Shown here in pieces: positions 45,827-54,567 of a stretch of 64,000 bases of DNA. Each line of letters opens with the position of its first letter. Within the stretch, counting starts at the first letter, position 1. The translations under genes were made by a program, and so were the position numbers. Source of the DNA: Ensifer sp. BR816. GTDB taxonomy: Bacteria; Pseudomonadota; Alphaproteobacteria; Rhizobiales; Rhizobiaceae. The notes beneath the pieces were generated by a model. That model did not search any database, was not told the origin of the DNA, and worked only from the letters and a program-made list of their open reading frames with translations. The DNA is taken from assembly GCF_000378985.1 (NCBI RefSeq), contig NZ_KB905370.1, positions 4,648,799 through 4,712,798 on the forward strand. Reading direction: 5' to 3'.

Positions 45827-47712
45827 TGCGCACTCGCCAGTGGATTGGGCAAGTGATGTTCGACCCGGTAATCGCGATAGCGTTCCAGATGCATCCGCAG
45901 CACCGAGCGCGTCGGCCAGGGCCGTTCGAGGAAAGCGTCGCGCTCCTCGATCCAGAACGCATCCGACAGCATCCGCGGCCTGAGCGCCTCGAACGCCGCC
46001 TCCGTCTCTTCCCGCAGGATGTGCCACAGGCTGTAGCCGGTGAGCGAATATTCTTCCGTGAGGCAGAGCGCGATCTCGTGGAGATGGCAGACGAAGCAGG
46101 CGTCGATGACGAAGGAGCGCACGAGGCTGATGTCGTCGTCAAATGTGGTCGGCAGAATGCCCTTGCGGCTGAACGGTTTCAGATCGTAGCCGCGCTCGTT
46201 GAACAGCGGCGCGAAGCTGCGGCCGTCACCGAAGTCGCGGATCAGCAGCTTTCGCGGCATGCCACGATCGTCGAAAAGGACTGTGCTGTTCTGCTGATGC
46301 GCCTCGAAGGCAATGCCGTAGAGAAGATACATGGCGAGTGCCGGGCGGACGACGGTGCGCGCATAGGCGCGGAAGAACGCCGCGACGGCCGCTTCGCTTG
46401 CGCTGCCGGACCTGGCAATGAGCTCGCAAATGAGCGGCCGGCCGTCGAGCGGACTTGCCGTCAGCAGGGCAGCGACGGTCACCGGCAGCATGCCGTCGTC
46501 GCGGGTCAAGGGATCGGCGTTGCGATAGACCACCGAAAGGAAGCGGCCGGGGTGCTCGTCGCCGGTCTCGGGATGGTGCAGAATCGCGCCCAGCTCCTCG
46601 GTGAAGATCTCCAGCTCGCGCTTCAGATCATCCTCCTTCGACAGGATGTCGGAAATCAACGTGCTGAGGCGCGGCCCCATATGGATCGATTTCCCCTGCA
46701 GCGTGCGCTGTTCGCTGGTCATCCAGATCGCCACCGGCAGCTTGATGAAGGGCCTGGGCGCCTCGGTTTCCGGAAGCATCGTGCGGAATGACATGGCCGG
46801 CAGCGTGACGATCCCCGGACCTTCGGGGTCGAGCACTCCGTTCTCGATCTCGGTCGCGAATTCGCGGCGCACGAAATTCTCGAGATGCCAGCCGTGGACG
46901 GGGAGGGGAATCCAGCCCTCGGGCGATTTACCACGCGCCTTCAAGCCCTCCGCCCATTCGCGCCAGAGGTCCGGGAAGTTTTCTGCGAACCATTCCGAAT
47001 AGCTGCCGACATGCGGCATCTTCTCGATGTAGGCCCAGTCGTTGCGCAGTGCCGCGATCACGAGGGGCACCCGCGCGCCGAACTCGGGCGACAGCGCCGC
47101 GACGTCCTCCGGCGCCAGGCCGGGCTTTGCCTTCCAGGTCGGGTAGAAGGGATGGCCTTCGAGGGCGCCCCATTGGTCGAGCGTCATCGCCGCCAGGTGA
47201 GTCGGGAGGCTTTCGCGGAGATAGGCGAGGAAGCCGGGCGCGCCGGCTTCGGCGATCTGCCGGCGCAACGTGGCACTCCAGCTTTCGCGGGCGCGGCGGG
47301 CGAGAATGTCGTTGGCCATGCTGTTGTCGACGTCGCGCACCAGATGCTCGAGGCCATCGGGAGCAGGCGTAATCGCGAGGGAGGGGGCTACCTCCCTCAT
47401 CAGGGCCGATGGATCGTCAATTTTCTGGCGACCACCGGTTCCGTCCAGCACCTCGACCTGCCCGCGATTCTGCAATGTTCCGGCCGGTGCCAGTCGCAAG
47501 TCGGTGAAATGCAGCACGCGCCGCGAGGCCCAGAGTGGAAACCAGGCCTGACGGCCGTCGCGCGCCCACATCAGCGCGGCGGGATCGAGCACGCGTTCGG
47601 CGAACAGGCAGCGCACCAGCCGGTTGATCGCGTTCAGCGATGCATTCGACAAAAGCGCGCGTTCGTCGCTCGCAACGGCAGCTGCCGCGAAAGAAGTTCT
47701 CTCGTCCATCAT
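45823..47712 (-). CDS. IucA/IucC-family NIS siderophore synthetase
   Basis: This 629-residue ATP-dependent synthetase couples a carboxylate substrate to an amine through an acyl-adenylate. Family landmarks are [46 protein letters not shown], the VYRNADPLT segment, and the catalytic-core [18 protein letters not shown] with [12 protein letters not shown], plus a FhuF-like C-terminus. It is the only NIS synthetase in the operon. Staphyloferrin B needs three (SbnC, E, F), so the product here must have a single amide bond of this type. A malyl or citryl group joined to lysine is a reasonable expectation. Confidence 0.93.
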   Translation of the reverse strand: MMDERTSFAAAAVASDERALLSNASLNAINRLVRCLFAERVLDPAALMWARDGRQAWFPLWASRRVLHFTDLRLAPAGTLQNRGQVEVLDGTGGRQKIDDPSALMREVAPSLAITPAPDGLEHLVRDVDNSMANDILARRARESWSATLRRQIAEAGAPGFLAYLRESLPTHLAAMTLDQWGALEGHPFYPTWKAKPGLAPEDVAALSPEFGARVPLVIAALRNDWAYIEKMPHVGSYSEWFAENFPDLWREWAEGLKARGKSPEGWIPLPVHGWHLENFVRREFATEIENGVLDPEGPGIVTLPAMSFRTMLPETEAPRPFIKLPVAIWMTSEQRTLQGKSIHMGPRLSTLISDILSKEDDLKRELEIFTEELGAILHHPETGDEHPGRFLSVVYRNADPLTRDDGMLPVTVAALLTASPLDGRPLICELIARSGSASEAAVAAFFRAYARTVVRPALAMYLLYGIAFEAHQQNSTVLFDDRGMPRKLLIRDFGDGRSFAPLFNERGYDLKPFSRKGILPTTFDDDISLVRSFVIDACFVCHLHEIALCLTEEYSLTGYSLWHILREETEAAFEALRPRMLSDAFWIEERDAFLERPWPTRSVLRMHLERYRDYRVEHHLPNPLASAQ

Positions 47713-48848
47713 TGAGCCTCCGGCCAGTCTGTCGGAACATAGTCCGGCGCGCCCGCGGCCAATTGGCCATGGTAGTCGCGCGCCCAGTTGTAGGTCTTGG
47801 AGATCGTCGGGGCCGCTACTCCGAGGCGCGCCGCCATCGAGACGAGCAGCGCTTGTCCGAAGGCAATGTCCTCATGAAAGGCGCGGCTGTCGCGATCGAT
47901 GACGAGACCCGGGCCATCCGGATTGGGCGCGAGCGGCGCCCGGATCCCCGCATAGGCGCGATTGGTGCGCAGAAGCGTGTACATCGTCCGATCGTCTTCG
48001 ATCTGCTCGCCATAGGCCTCGATCAGTTCCTGGCGAAGCGGCTTCACCGAACTGAGGTCGATGCCGAGACGCGCTTCACTCGCCCGTCGGATCGCCTGGT
48101 TTTCTGCGTCGCAAGCTTCCAGGAGTTCGGCGCCCGCCTGCGGGCAATCGCTCCACCAGCATAGCGGTTCGTTAAAGGGCGTGTTCTCAAAGGGTGCGCC
48201 GGGACCGATGAGGGCATAGAGCACGGCAGGGTGCATCAGCGCGTTGCCGGGCGTCAGGGTGATTTCGAGATAATCCTTGAGCAGGGTGACGGGCGCCTCA
48301 TAGAGGCGATTGAGCATCGCCACGAGCTCAGCGGCGTTCGCAGCACGTTCGCGGCGGTGAAGAGCGACAAAGAGTTCCGCCTTTGCTCCGCCCATGCGCA
48401 CGCGTTGACCAGCAAGGAGATCGAAGGCGATGTGGGGCACATCCTTCATGCCCCAAATCACGACGTTGTCCTGCTCCGAGAGAGCCTGTGCCGCCAGCCA
48501 GTCGAAGCCACAAAAGCCAGGAATGGCTCCGACATAAACGGTTCTGTCCTTCGGCAAGTGCCGCGCGATGTCGCGCAGAAGCGCCGGCCGAGCCTGCGCC
48601 GGCTGGGTTACGATCACGACGTCAGCGCCTTCGAGGGCCCGGCCCGGATCCCTTCCGACATAGTCGGGCCTGGCGTTCAAGACGCGATCGTCTCGCGTCT
48701 CTGCCTGCCAAAGATCGTCGCCACCGGCCCACCGCTCCGCGACCGTCGTGGAAGAGGTCAGGACGGAAACCGCGATACCGGGCTTCTGCTTGAAGAGGAC
48801 GGCATTCAAATGTCCGGTGCGACCGGCGCCGCAAATCGTCACCTTCAT
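47709..48848 (-). CDS. NAD/NADP octopine/nopaline (opine) dehydrogenase-family enzyme
   Basis: This 379-residue enzyme has the N-terminal cofactor motif TICGAGRTGHLNAVLFKQKP and the C-terminal octopine_DH domain with TPGNALMHPAVLYALIGPG, where the His is the expected catalytic base, and NRAYAGIRAPL. Opine dehydrogenases reductively join an amine to a 2-oxoacid, such as pyruvate. The start at 48848 overlaps the stop of the PLP synthase gene (ATGA). In staphyloferrin B clusters this position is held by SbnB, an ornithine-cyclodeaminase-family enzyme. Its replacement suggests a different product, with an N-(1-carboxyethyl) unit as in rhizobactin. Confidence 0.9.
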   Translation of the reverse strand: MKVTICGAGRTGHLNAVLFKQKPGIAVSVLTSSTTVAERWAGGDDLWQAETRDDRVLNARPDYVGRDPGRALEGADVVIVTQPAQARPALLRDIARHLPKDRTVYVGAIPGFCGFDWLAAQALSEQDNVVIWGMKDVPHIAFDLLAGQRVRMGGAKAELFVALHRRERAANAAELVAMLNRLYEAPVTLLKDYLEITLTPGNALMHPAVLYALIGPGAPFENTPFNEPLCWWSDCPQAGAELLEACDAENQAIRRASEARLGIDLSSVKPLRQELIEAYGEQIEDDRTMYTLLRTNRAYAGIRAPLAPNPDGPGLVIDRDSRAFHEDIAFGQALLVSMAARLGVAAPTISKTYNWARDYHGQLAAGAPDYVPTDWPEAQ

Positions 48849-49855
48849 GCGGCGCGCGCCCTTCCGGCGAGCCAGCCGTCCAACTGGTCTGCAATGGCAG
48901 GGTCGAGCAGGCGGCGCTTCGCCATCCACTCGTCGTCGAAAATCGTGCCGAGATATTTCTCGCCGCCGTCCGCCACCGTGGTCACGACCGTGCCGGTCAG
49001 CTTGCCTGCTACAATGAATTCCAGAGCCTTGTAGATGGCGCCACCGGTCGAGCCGCCGACGAGCAGCCCCTTGCGCCGGGCGATATAACGCGCCGTCTCG
49101 AAGGCCTGCGTGTCGGTCACCTGGACGCCCTCGTCGATGCACGAGTAGTCGAGCACCTTGCCGACCTCGTCGCCGGCGGGCGTCCCCGTGCCCGATTGGA
49201 AGTAGGGATGGCCCGGCTTGCCGAAGACGATCGACCCGGCCGGCTCGACCGCGATCGTGCGCACGGCTGGATTGTGGCGCTTGAGGCGCTGCGAAATGCC
49301 GGTCATGGAGCCGCCGGTCCCGACGCAACCGACAAAGGCATCGATCCCGTCCGGGAGCTGCTCCAGCAACTCATCGACGAGGCCGGCATAGCCCTCGGGA
49401 TTTGCCGGGTTGTCGGACTGGTTCATGAAGAGCGCGCCGGGAAGCTGCGCGCCGAGTTGCGCGGCCAGCCGCTGCCGCGCGACAACGGCGACCTCGTCCT
49501 CGCGAAAGTCGCCTTCGACATAGCGGATCTCGGCGCCGAGCGCCCGCATCATGCGGATCTTGTCGGGCGCCGCATGGTGGTCGACCACGGCGATGAAACG
49601 CATCCCGAATTCCAGTGCCGCCAGCGCCAGTCCGGTACCGGTGTTTCCGGAAGAGGATTCGACGATCGTGCCGCCGGGGGCGAGGCGCCCGTCCTGAACC
49701 GCCGCAACCACCATGCTGCGCGCCATGCGGTCCTTCATCGAACCGCCCGGATTGTTCTTCTCGATCTTCAGCACCAAAGTGGCATTGCGCTCCGGTACCT
49801 CGATCGACATGAGCGGCGTCTGGCCGATCAATTGCGTTACGGTCGTGTGCAGCAT
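48845..49855 (-). CDS. SbnA-like PLP-dependent synthase (cysteine-synthase fold)
   Basis: This 336-residue fold-type II PLP enzyme has the Schiff-base Lys in KNNPGGSMKDRMARSM (about residue 41), the PLP-phosphate/Asn loop IVESSSGNTGTGLALAALE, and GTGGSMTGISQRLKRHNP. It resembles SbnA, which adds the amino group of glutamate to the beta-carbon of O-phosphoserine to give an aminocarboxyethyl-amino acid. Here it probably adds an amino acid amine (lysine, if the product is rhizobactin-like) to a serine-derived aminoacrylate. A cysteine synthase role is unlikely given its tight coupling to siderophore genes on both sides. Confidence 0.9.
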   Translation of the reverse strand: MLHTTVTQLIGQTPLMSIEVPERNATLVLKIEKNNPGGSMKDRMARSMVVAAVQDGRLAPGGTIVESSSGNTGTGLALAALEFGMRFIAVVDHHAAPDKIRMMRALGAEIRYVEGDFREDEVAVVARQRLAAQLGAQLPGALFMNQSDNPANPEGYAGLVDELLEQLPDGIDAFVGCVGTGGSMTGISQRLKRHNPAVRTIAVEPAGSIVFGKPGHPYFQSGTGTPAGDEVGKVLDYSCIDEGVQVTDTQAFETARYIARRKGLLVGGSTGGAIYKALEFIVAGKLTGTVVTTVADGGEKYLGTIFDDEWMAKRRLLDPAIADQLDGWLAGRARAA

Positions 49856-51229
49856 CTAAAGCTCTCCAATTGTGTCGGGGACGAGATTGGGCCGCCCTTC
49901 CGCGTCTTGGGTGACGCAGAAGCGGGCGGGCATGGGATGGCGATGGAACTCGTTTTCGAGGAGATCCATCTGATAACCGGCGGTATTGGCGTAGACGAGC
50001 AGGTCGCCGGCCTTGGGCGCGGTCGGGAAGGTTAGCCACCTGTTGCTGATGACGTCCTCATCGAGGCAGCTATGGCCGGCCAGATAGGCGCGGACCGGCG
50101 CCGATTGAACGGCCGCCCTGGTGGCAGGCACGAGAATGGGGTCGATCAGGAACTCGGAGGCGAACCAGGTTTCGCAGGCGCTGAAGCTGCTGCCCTCGAG
50201 GAAGATGACATGCGCATCCGGGCCCAGCGCCTTCACCCGCAAGATCCGGAAGACACTGATGGCTGCCTGATCCGCAAGGGCCCGCCCGGGCTCCATCGCC
50301 AGGATCAGACGCTCGTGCTCGAGATAGTTGGCGACGCTCGTACCCTTGCTCATTTTTGCCTGCAGCAACTCGCTCAGCCAGTCGGCTGCCGAAAGAGCGC
50401 CGCCATAGGGATAGAAGGAGTCGGGCACGGCCCCGGTGCGGTAATCCTCGGGGGTTTGGGCCGCGAGATGCGCCTGGTATTTGGCCTCATCGACATATTG
50501 GATCGGTAGGCCGCCGCCAATATCGATCATGCGCGGGGAGAATCCCATTTGCCTCGCTTCGGCGATGAGATCGGCGGCCTCGTTCAACGCCGCCAAACGG
50601 GTCTCCCAGCGATAGCCGCTGAGATGGAAGTGCAGCCCGTCGAAGCGTAGCCGGTTTTCGCTGGCAAGCCGAGCGAGGCAATGGATGACGGCCTCGGCCG
50701 GCATGCCGAAGCGGCTCCTTTTCTGATCCCGCGGCTGCAGGCGCAGCAGGATTGGTTGCGGGCCGCCATCTGCCGGCAATGCGGCGATGAGATCCTCCAG
50801 CTCTTCCGGCGCGTCGACCGATATCAGGGCCTGGCAATCGAGGAGTTGCTGATGAAAGGCGGGCGTCTTTGCCGGCCCGGTTGCGACGATCCTTGCACCT
50901 TCGGCCCCAAGTCGTCGCGCATCGCGCAGTTCGTAAAGGCTGGAGATGTCGAGCCCGGCGCCGGCGTCAAGCGCTGCCCGCATCAGCCCGGGTGATTTGT
51001 TGACCTTCGCCCCATAAAAGATCGCGTGGGCGATGTGGTGCTCCGTCAGCGCGGCTCTTAGCGCGTCAAGGTTCTCCCGCAACGCATCTGGCCACACGAG
51101 ATTGAGCGGCGAGCCATGGCGGGCGACCCAGTCTCGTAGGAGGGAGCCCCTTCTGGCCAGAAGCTCGGCGATTACGGGCCGCAGGATCGGCGGCAGGCCG
51201 GCGTCGATTTTGTGGCCATGCACCGTCAT
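49856..51229 (-). CDS. SbnH-like PLP-dependent decarboxylase (DapDC/ODC fold)
   Basis: This 457-residue fold-type III decarboxylase has PLP Lys in [20 protein letters not shown] (about residue 75), [27 protein letters not shown] (phosphate loop), [10 protein letters not shown] and a C-terminal C-E-T-W Cys and [10 protein letters not shown]. In staphyloferrin B, SbnH decarboxylates a diaminopropionate unit to leave an ethylenediamine moiety. The same step on an aminocarboxyethyl-lysine would create the ethylenediamine bridge of rhizobactin. The ATG at 51229 overlaps the stop of the SbnI-like gene. Confidence 0.9.
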   Translation of the reverse strand: MTVHGHKIDAGLPPILRPVIAELLARRGSLLRDWVARHGSPLNLVWPDALRENLDALRAALTEHHIAHAIFYGAKVNKSPGLMRAALDAGAGLDISSLYELRDARRLGAEGARIVATGPAKTPAFHQQLLDCQALISVDAPEELEDLIAALPADGGPQPILLRLQPRDQKRSRFGMPAEAVIHCLARLASENRLRFDGLHFHLSGYRWETRLAALNEAADLIAEARQMGFSPRMIDIGGGLPIQYVDEAKYQAHLAAQTPEDYRTGAVPDSFYPYGGALSAADWLSELLQAKMSKGTSVANYLEHERLILAMEPGRALADQAAISVFRILRVKALGPDAHVIFLEGSSFSACETWFASEFLIDPILVPATRAAVQSAPVRAYLAGHSCLDEDVISNRWLTFPTAPKAGDLLVYANTAGYQMDLLENEFHRHPMPARFCVTQDAEGRPNLVPDTIGEL

Positions 51230-51657
51230 CGAAAAGCCTCCGCGACAGGGGCCGACGCTGCCGAAACGGGCGCGGGATTGCGCAGAAGCTCGATCGGCAG
51301 GTCGCATCGCGGCAGTCCGCGCTCGAAGATGTGCCGTGTGGTTTTATACGGAAATTTGCGACCGCTCCGTGCCATAGCGAAGATCGCCGCGGGCGTGATC
51401 GTTTCGCCCGGGCGCCAGCTCTCGACCTGGACGGAATCGTAGTCGAGAAGAACCACCGGTACGGTGGCGAGGCGGAGGCGAAGTGCGACAGTCAGACGGT
51501 GATGACCGTCCATGACGAACAGAGCGTCCTTCTCGATTGTTATCGGCGCGGTCCATCTGCCCGCTCGCAGGATTTGCGCGTGCAGTGCATCCGCCCTGTC
51601 GTGGTTCACCTCTTCTGTCGGGATCAATCGTGCTGGTGAGAGAAGGCAATATTCCAT
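51226..51657 (-). CDS. ParB/SbnI-like protein (possible O-phosphoserine supply)
   Basis: This 143-residue protein has the ParB/sulfiredoxin-fold nuclease-like core. It opens [20 protein letters not shown] and has the diagnostic [15 protein letters not shown] motif, as in SbnI, the serine kinase/regulator encoded in staphyloferrin B clusters. SbnI provides O-phospho-L-serine for SbnA. The present protein is shorter (SbnI is about 250), so only the catalytic half may be kept. It is the first gene of the operon and starts at 51657, just downstream of the iron-responsive box. Confidence 0.8.
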   Translation of the reverse strand: MEYCLLSPARLIPTEEVNHDRADALHAQILRAGRWTAPITIEKDALFVMDGHHRLTVALRLRLATVPVVLLDYDSVQVESWRPGETITPAAIFAMARSGRKFPYKTTRHIFERGLPRCDLPIELLRNPAPVSAASAPVAEAFR

Positions 51658-51694
51658 CCGGTCTGGCCTCACGCTCGGTTTTTGCGTCGCACAT

Positions 51695-51717
51695 ATCTTG
51701 ATTATTAGACTCAAGAT
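51695..51717. promoter_or_regulatory. Iron-responsive operator (TGA-N9-TCA) upstream of siderophore operon
   Basis: A near-perfect dyad ATCTTGA-N9-TCAAGAT contains the RirA box TGA-TTATTAGAC-TCA (51699-51713). It lies about 40 bases in front of the first gene of the siderophore operon on the minus strand, where a promoter is expected. It indicates derepression under iron limitation. Confidence 0.75.
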
Positions 51718-51872
51718 TACTGGTGCTATAGCCAGCAGTGATTGTGTCGTCAATAGCGGATGCACGGGTCGATTGCTTCCGAGCAGCAGAGAGGGCGGCG
51801 GGCTATCAAGCAGAGAAGCTCGTTGTCTTCGCTCTTTGCGCAGACAGGTAGGATACATCTATCAGAAAGTTA

Positions 51873-52487
51873 TTGTCGGGTGAGCGAGGGCAACTCACCG
51901 CCGAGATCGCCGCGCTGCGACGCAAACAACTGAACGGCAGATCCTCAGGCTCAACCAGGATCGCCTCTTCGGGTGCTGACCGAGCTCCGCGACGTCGACA
52001 ACAAGCTGGCGGAACTCACCGAGCAGCGTGTCGCCGCCGGGGATCAGTTGAATCGCATCGACATTCTCGCGCCGCAAATCGGAATCGTCCACGTAGCTCA
52101 TGGTGCACACGGTCGGTGGCGTTGTCGGCGTTGGCGAAACGGTCATGCAGATCGTCCCGGTCCCGACACCCGACAGCCTTGTCGTCGACGCTCAGCCGGC
52201 CGATATCGCTCAGCCGCATCTCGGCAGAAAGCGGTCCTTCGCTTCTCCGCCTTCAACCAACGCACGACATCGGAGATCGTTGGCGAAATCCAGACGGTCG
52301 CCTCCAACTTGAGCACCAACCGCAGGCCGGCGAGGCATCGTATACCGCGCGGATCCAGATCTCAGCCGAAGAACTCGACCGGTTCGGTAGCTCGCCCTCC
52401 ATTCCGGCATGCCGGTGGAGGCGTTCATACAGACTGGCGAACGTACGGTACACTCCTACCTCCGCCCGGGTGATGCAAGAGGAATAG
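51873..52487 (+). pseudogene. HlyD/PrsE-type secretion membrane-fusion protein, decayed C-terminal half
   Basis: Pieces of one protein lie in successive frames: RGQLTAEIAALRRKQLN, then LTELRDVDNKLAELTEQRVA and QLNRIDILAPQIGIVH, MVHTVGGVVGVGETVMQIVP, DSLVVDAQPADIAQPH, then TTSEIVGEIQTVASNLSTN, and GEASYTARIQISAEELDRFG. The order matches the coiled-coil and beta-barrel half of type I secretion membrane-fusion proteins such as PrsE. Several frameshifts break it and the N-terminal half is missing. It is a gene remnant lying between the siderophore operon and the toxin-antitoxin pair. Confidence 0.75.
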
Positions 52488-52698
52488 GGAACGAGGGTTG
52501 GTACTGATGGGTACCGTGTTCCCGATCTGTGCCTTACACGTCGCATAATGTATCGACCGGAACCGAACGCTGGCCGCATCTCCGGTGGCAGAAAGCACAA
52601 CTGTCTATTGCGGGCCCGTATTCTCGCGGTCGATCGAACGGCTTCGCGAAACCGAGTACCTGCGCGACCTTGCAAAAAGACTGCATCATTCTTATATT

Positions 52699-52713
52699 GC
52701 TGTCATTGACAGC
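52699..52713. promoter_or_regulatory. Perfect 15-bp palindrome GCTGTCATTGACAGC, likely antitoxin operator
   Basis: This perfect inverted repeat sits 18 bases before the antitoxin start codon, overlapping the probable promoter. FitA/VapB-type antitoxins autorepress their operon by binding such palindromes. Confidence 0.65.
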
Positions 52714-52731
52714 GAATGCGAGGATTTGACG

Positions 52732-52986
52732 ATGGCAATTCTGACAGTGCGGAATGTGCCCGATGAGGTGCATCGAGCTTTGCGCGTGCGGGCCGCGATG
52801 CACGGCCGCAGCGCCGAGGCGGAAGTCCGCGACATTCTCGAAAGTGTAGTGAGGCCGGAGCAGCGCGTCCGTATGGGCGATGCCTTGGCAGAGCTCGGCC
52901 GACGGCAGGGGCTGACCAATGATGATTTCGCCGTGTTTGACCAGGTACGTGATGATGCACCGGCGGAGCCGATGAGGTTTGAATGA
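52732..52986 (+). CDS. FitA/VapB-type antitoxin (ribbon-helix-helix)
   Basis: This 84-residue antitoxin starts MAILTVRNVPDEVHRALRVR, the typical FitA-type ribbon-helix-helix strand and helix, then AAMHGRSAEAEVRDILESVV. The C-terminal tail (DDFAVFDQVRDDAPAEPMRF) should wrap the toxin. It binds DNA and neutralises the PIN nuclease encoded by the next gene, which it overlaps by four bases. Confidence 0.9.
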   Translation: MAILTVRNVPDEVHRALRVRAAMHGRSAEAEVRDILESVVRPEQRVRMGDALAELGRRQGLTNDDFAVFDQVRDDAPAEPMRFE

Positions 52987-53402
52987 TCCTCTTGGATACG
53001 AATGTCGTCTCCGAGGCGATGAAACCAGAACCCAATCTAGCCGTCCGCTCTTGGCTGAACGAACAGGCCGCTGAAACGCTGTATCTGTCAAGTGTGACGT
53101 TGGCTGAACTGCTGTTTGGCATCGGTGCGTTGCCCGACGGTCGGCGCAAGAAGGCTCTAGCCGAGACGCTTGACGGCGTGCTTGAACTGTTTGGCGATCG
53201 TGTCTTGCCGTTCGACGTGGAAGCTGCTAGGCACTACGCCGGCTTGGCGGTGAAGGCCAGAGCGGCCGGCAGGGGTTTCCCGACCCCGGACGGATATATC
53301 GCCGCGATTGCCGCCTCCAAGGGATTTATCATAGCTACGCGCGACATCAGCCCCTTTGAAGCGGCGGGACTTGCCGTCGTAAATCCTTGGAATAACAAAT
53401 AA
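52983..53402 (+). CDS. PIN-domain ribonuclease toxin (FitB/VapC)
   Basis: This 139-residue PIN domain protein has the acidic active site in MILLDTNVVSEAMKPEP (first Asp and Glu), LSSVTLAELLFGI (Glu), FPTPDGYIAAIA (Asp) and IATRDISPFEAAG (Asp). This is the intact set for a VapC/FitB RNase, which cleaves RNA (often tRNA) when the antitoxin is lost. The ATGA overlap with the antitoxin gene and the upstream palindrome complete a functional type II module. Confidence 0.92.
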   Translation: MILLDTNVVSEAMKPEPNLAVRSWLNEQAAETLYLSSVTLAELLFGIGALPDGRRKKALAETLDGVLELFGDRVLPFDVEAARHYAGLAVKARAAGRGFPTPDGYIAAIAASKGFIIATRDISPFEAAGLAVVNPWNNK

Positions 53403-53713
53403 ATCCAAAGATACTGAACCTTGGGGCTCTTGCCTTCCTCCGCTGGTCTGAGGTTCGAATCGGCTCAAGGCGAGGGATCGGAGTCGACATCCCGGACGGG
53501 GGCAGGTTGCCGGCTTCCGATCGTCTCAGTCGGGTGGAATCCGGCAGTTGGTGTGTAGCTTGCTGAACGACAGCAATGCGCGCCAGAGCCGACACTCGAT
53601 ACCCGGGCTCCGAGGCGCAGTTGCACCGTGAGGTGGTTGCAGTGGATCGCTTGGCAGATGGACTCGGGAGGTTGAGAGGGAACACTATCGACCTGGTCCT
53701 GCCGGATAGTTGA
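53403..53713. other. 310-bp stretch with no supportable gene
   Basis: This stretch between the toxin gene and the DegP fragment shows no recognisable coding frame or hairpin. Confidence 0.4.
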
Positions 53714-53885
53714 TCAAGCATCTGTCTGAACGAAATCCTCGTAGCCCCCGACATTGATGCCGCCGCGCCCAAGGGCGCTGACGATACCAGAGGTCACGGT
53801 CTGCCCAAGCCCGATGGGGTTGCCGATCGCGACAACGGAGTTTCCGACCCGGAGCGCCACGTCTCGGGCTCCTGCCAACCTGCTC
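53714..53885 (-). pseudogene. DegP/HtrA-type serine protease fragment
   Basis: The minus strand encodes [35 protein letters not shown] and [13 protein letters not shown] then a stop. This is the segment just before the catalytic Ser of DegP-family proteases. The frame carries about 55 residues, and the Ser-containing GNSGG motif and both PDZ domains are missing. It is a small internal fragment of a lost gene. Confidence 0.75.
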
Positions 53886-53948
53886 CAAATCGATGTTCGA
53901 ACGCCTTAGCCATTGAGAGGCGAAACATCAGTTCACAACTCCCCCAGG

Positions 53949-53973
53949 CGGTCCGCGCCGTCGGCGCGGACCG
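53949..53973. terminator. Strong GC hairpin after the groEL tail remnant
   Basis: The stem CGGTCCGCGCC / GGCGCGGACCG has 11 perfect pairs and a GTC loop. It lies just beyond the stop codon of the minus-strand groEL tail and is probably the old terminator of that gene. It has no T-run. Confidence 0.55.
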
Positions 53974-53985
53974 CGCTCGCTTCGG

Positions 53986-54048
53986 TCAGAAGTCCATGCC
54001 TGCAGCGGGCATCGGTGGAACCGGCGCTTCCTTCTTCGGCTTCTGATG
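53986..54048 (-). pseudogene. groEL C-terminal tail remnant
   Basis: The minus strand gives KPKKEAPVPPMPAAGMDF followed by a stop, the characteristic tail of rhizobial chaperonin GroEL. Preceding bases to about 54075 give a frameshifted TEAAEDV that also resembles the end of GroEL. No more of the gene is recognisable. A separate groEL homologue lacking its N-terminus lies at 63173-64000. Confidence 0.65.
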
Positions 54049-54270
54049 ACGTCTTCCGCGGCTTCGGTCAGCCATCGGCGTTCGGTGGCATACCAAAGGC
54101 AGAATGCATGCGTCTTCGGGCCTTTACATGCTGAGCAAATCTAACGGCGGAGCAACCCAGGGACGGTTGCTATTTTCATGGCAAAGGCGCAGTGTCCAAC
54201 CTTCAGTAGCAAATGTCACGGGCGCTACTGCTGAGGGCCGGCAGCCCTGGCCCCAGCAAAGGGCGGTTGC

Positions 54271-54567
54271 ATGTCTTTCATCGACAACATCTCACCATCC
54301 GACCTGGAAATGATCCGATCAGTCTTGGACGATGCGGGCTATGACGCCAACCTCCTTGTCGAGGACCAGCGGTTGTTCAATATGGCGGCTTTGCTTGTAA
54401 CCAAGCTGTTCCTGTCCGGTGTGGGCTCCCGATCGGCGCTGGCGGCGAAGCTGGCGTGTCAACTGGGCAAGGCCGGCAAGCACAGACAACCATACAGGTC
54501 ATCGCTGTCGCGCTACGCAATTCAAGGTCTTCCACTTGAGCTACAATCGCGTCCCCGCCTGCAATAG
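54271..54567 (+). CDS. Small conserved hypothetical protein
   Basis: This 98-residue frame begins MSFIDNISPSDLEMIRSVLD, with AGYDANLLVEDQRLFNMAAL and a C-terminal basic tail ending SRYAIQGLPLE. The first 80 residues resemble an unnamed small protein common in Rhizobium and Sinorhizobium, as far as I recall. The tail after QGLP may be altered by a frameshift. The function is unknown. Confidence 0.5.
   Translation: MSFIDNISPSDLEMIRSVLDDAGYDANLLVEDQRLFNMAALLVTKLFLSGVGSRSALAAKLACQLGKAGKHRQPYRSSLSRYAIQGLPLELQSRPRLQ

Noticed and set aside
44633..46791. Long plus-strand open frames over the exporter and NIS synthetase genes
   Set aside because: They are shadows with low-complexity composition, and the minus strand carries complete families.
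43434..51657. Staphyloferrin B biosynthesis
   Set aside because: Only one NIS synthetase, no citrate synthase SbnG, and an opine dehydrogenase in place of SbnB.
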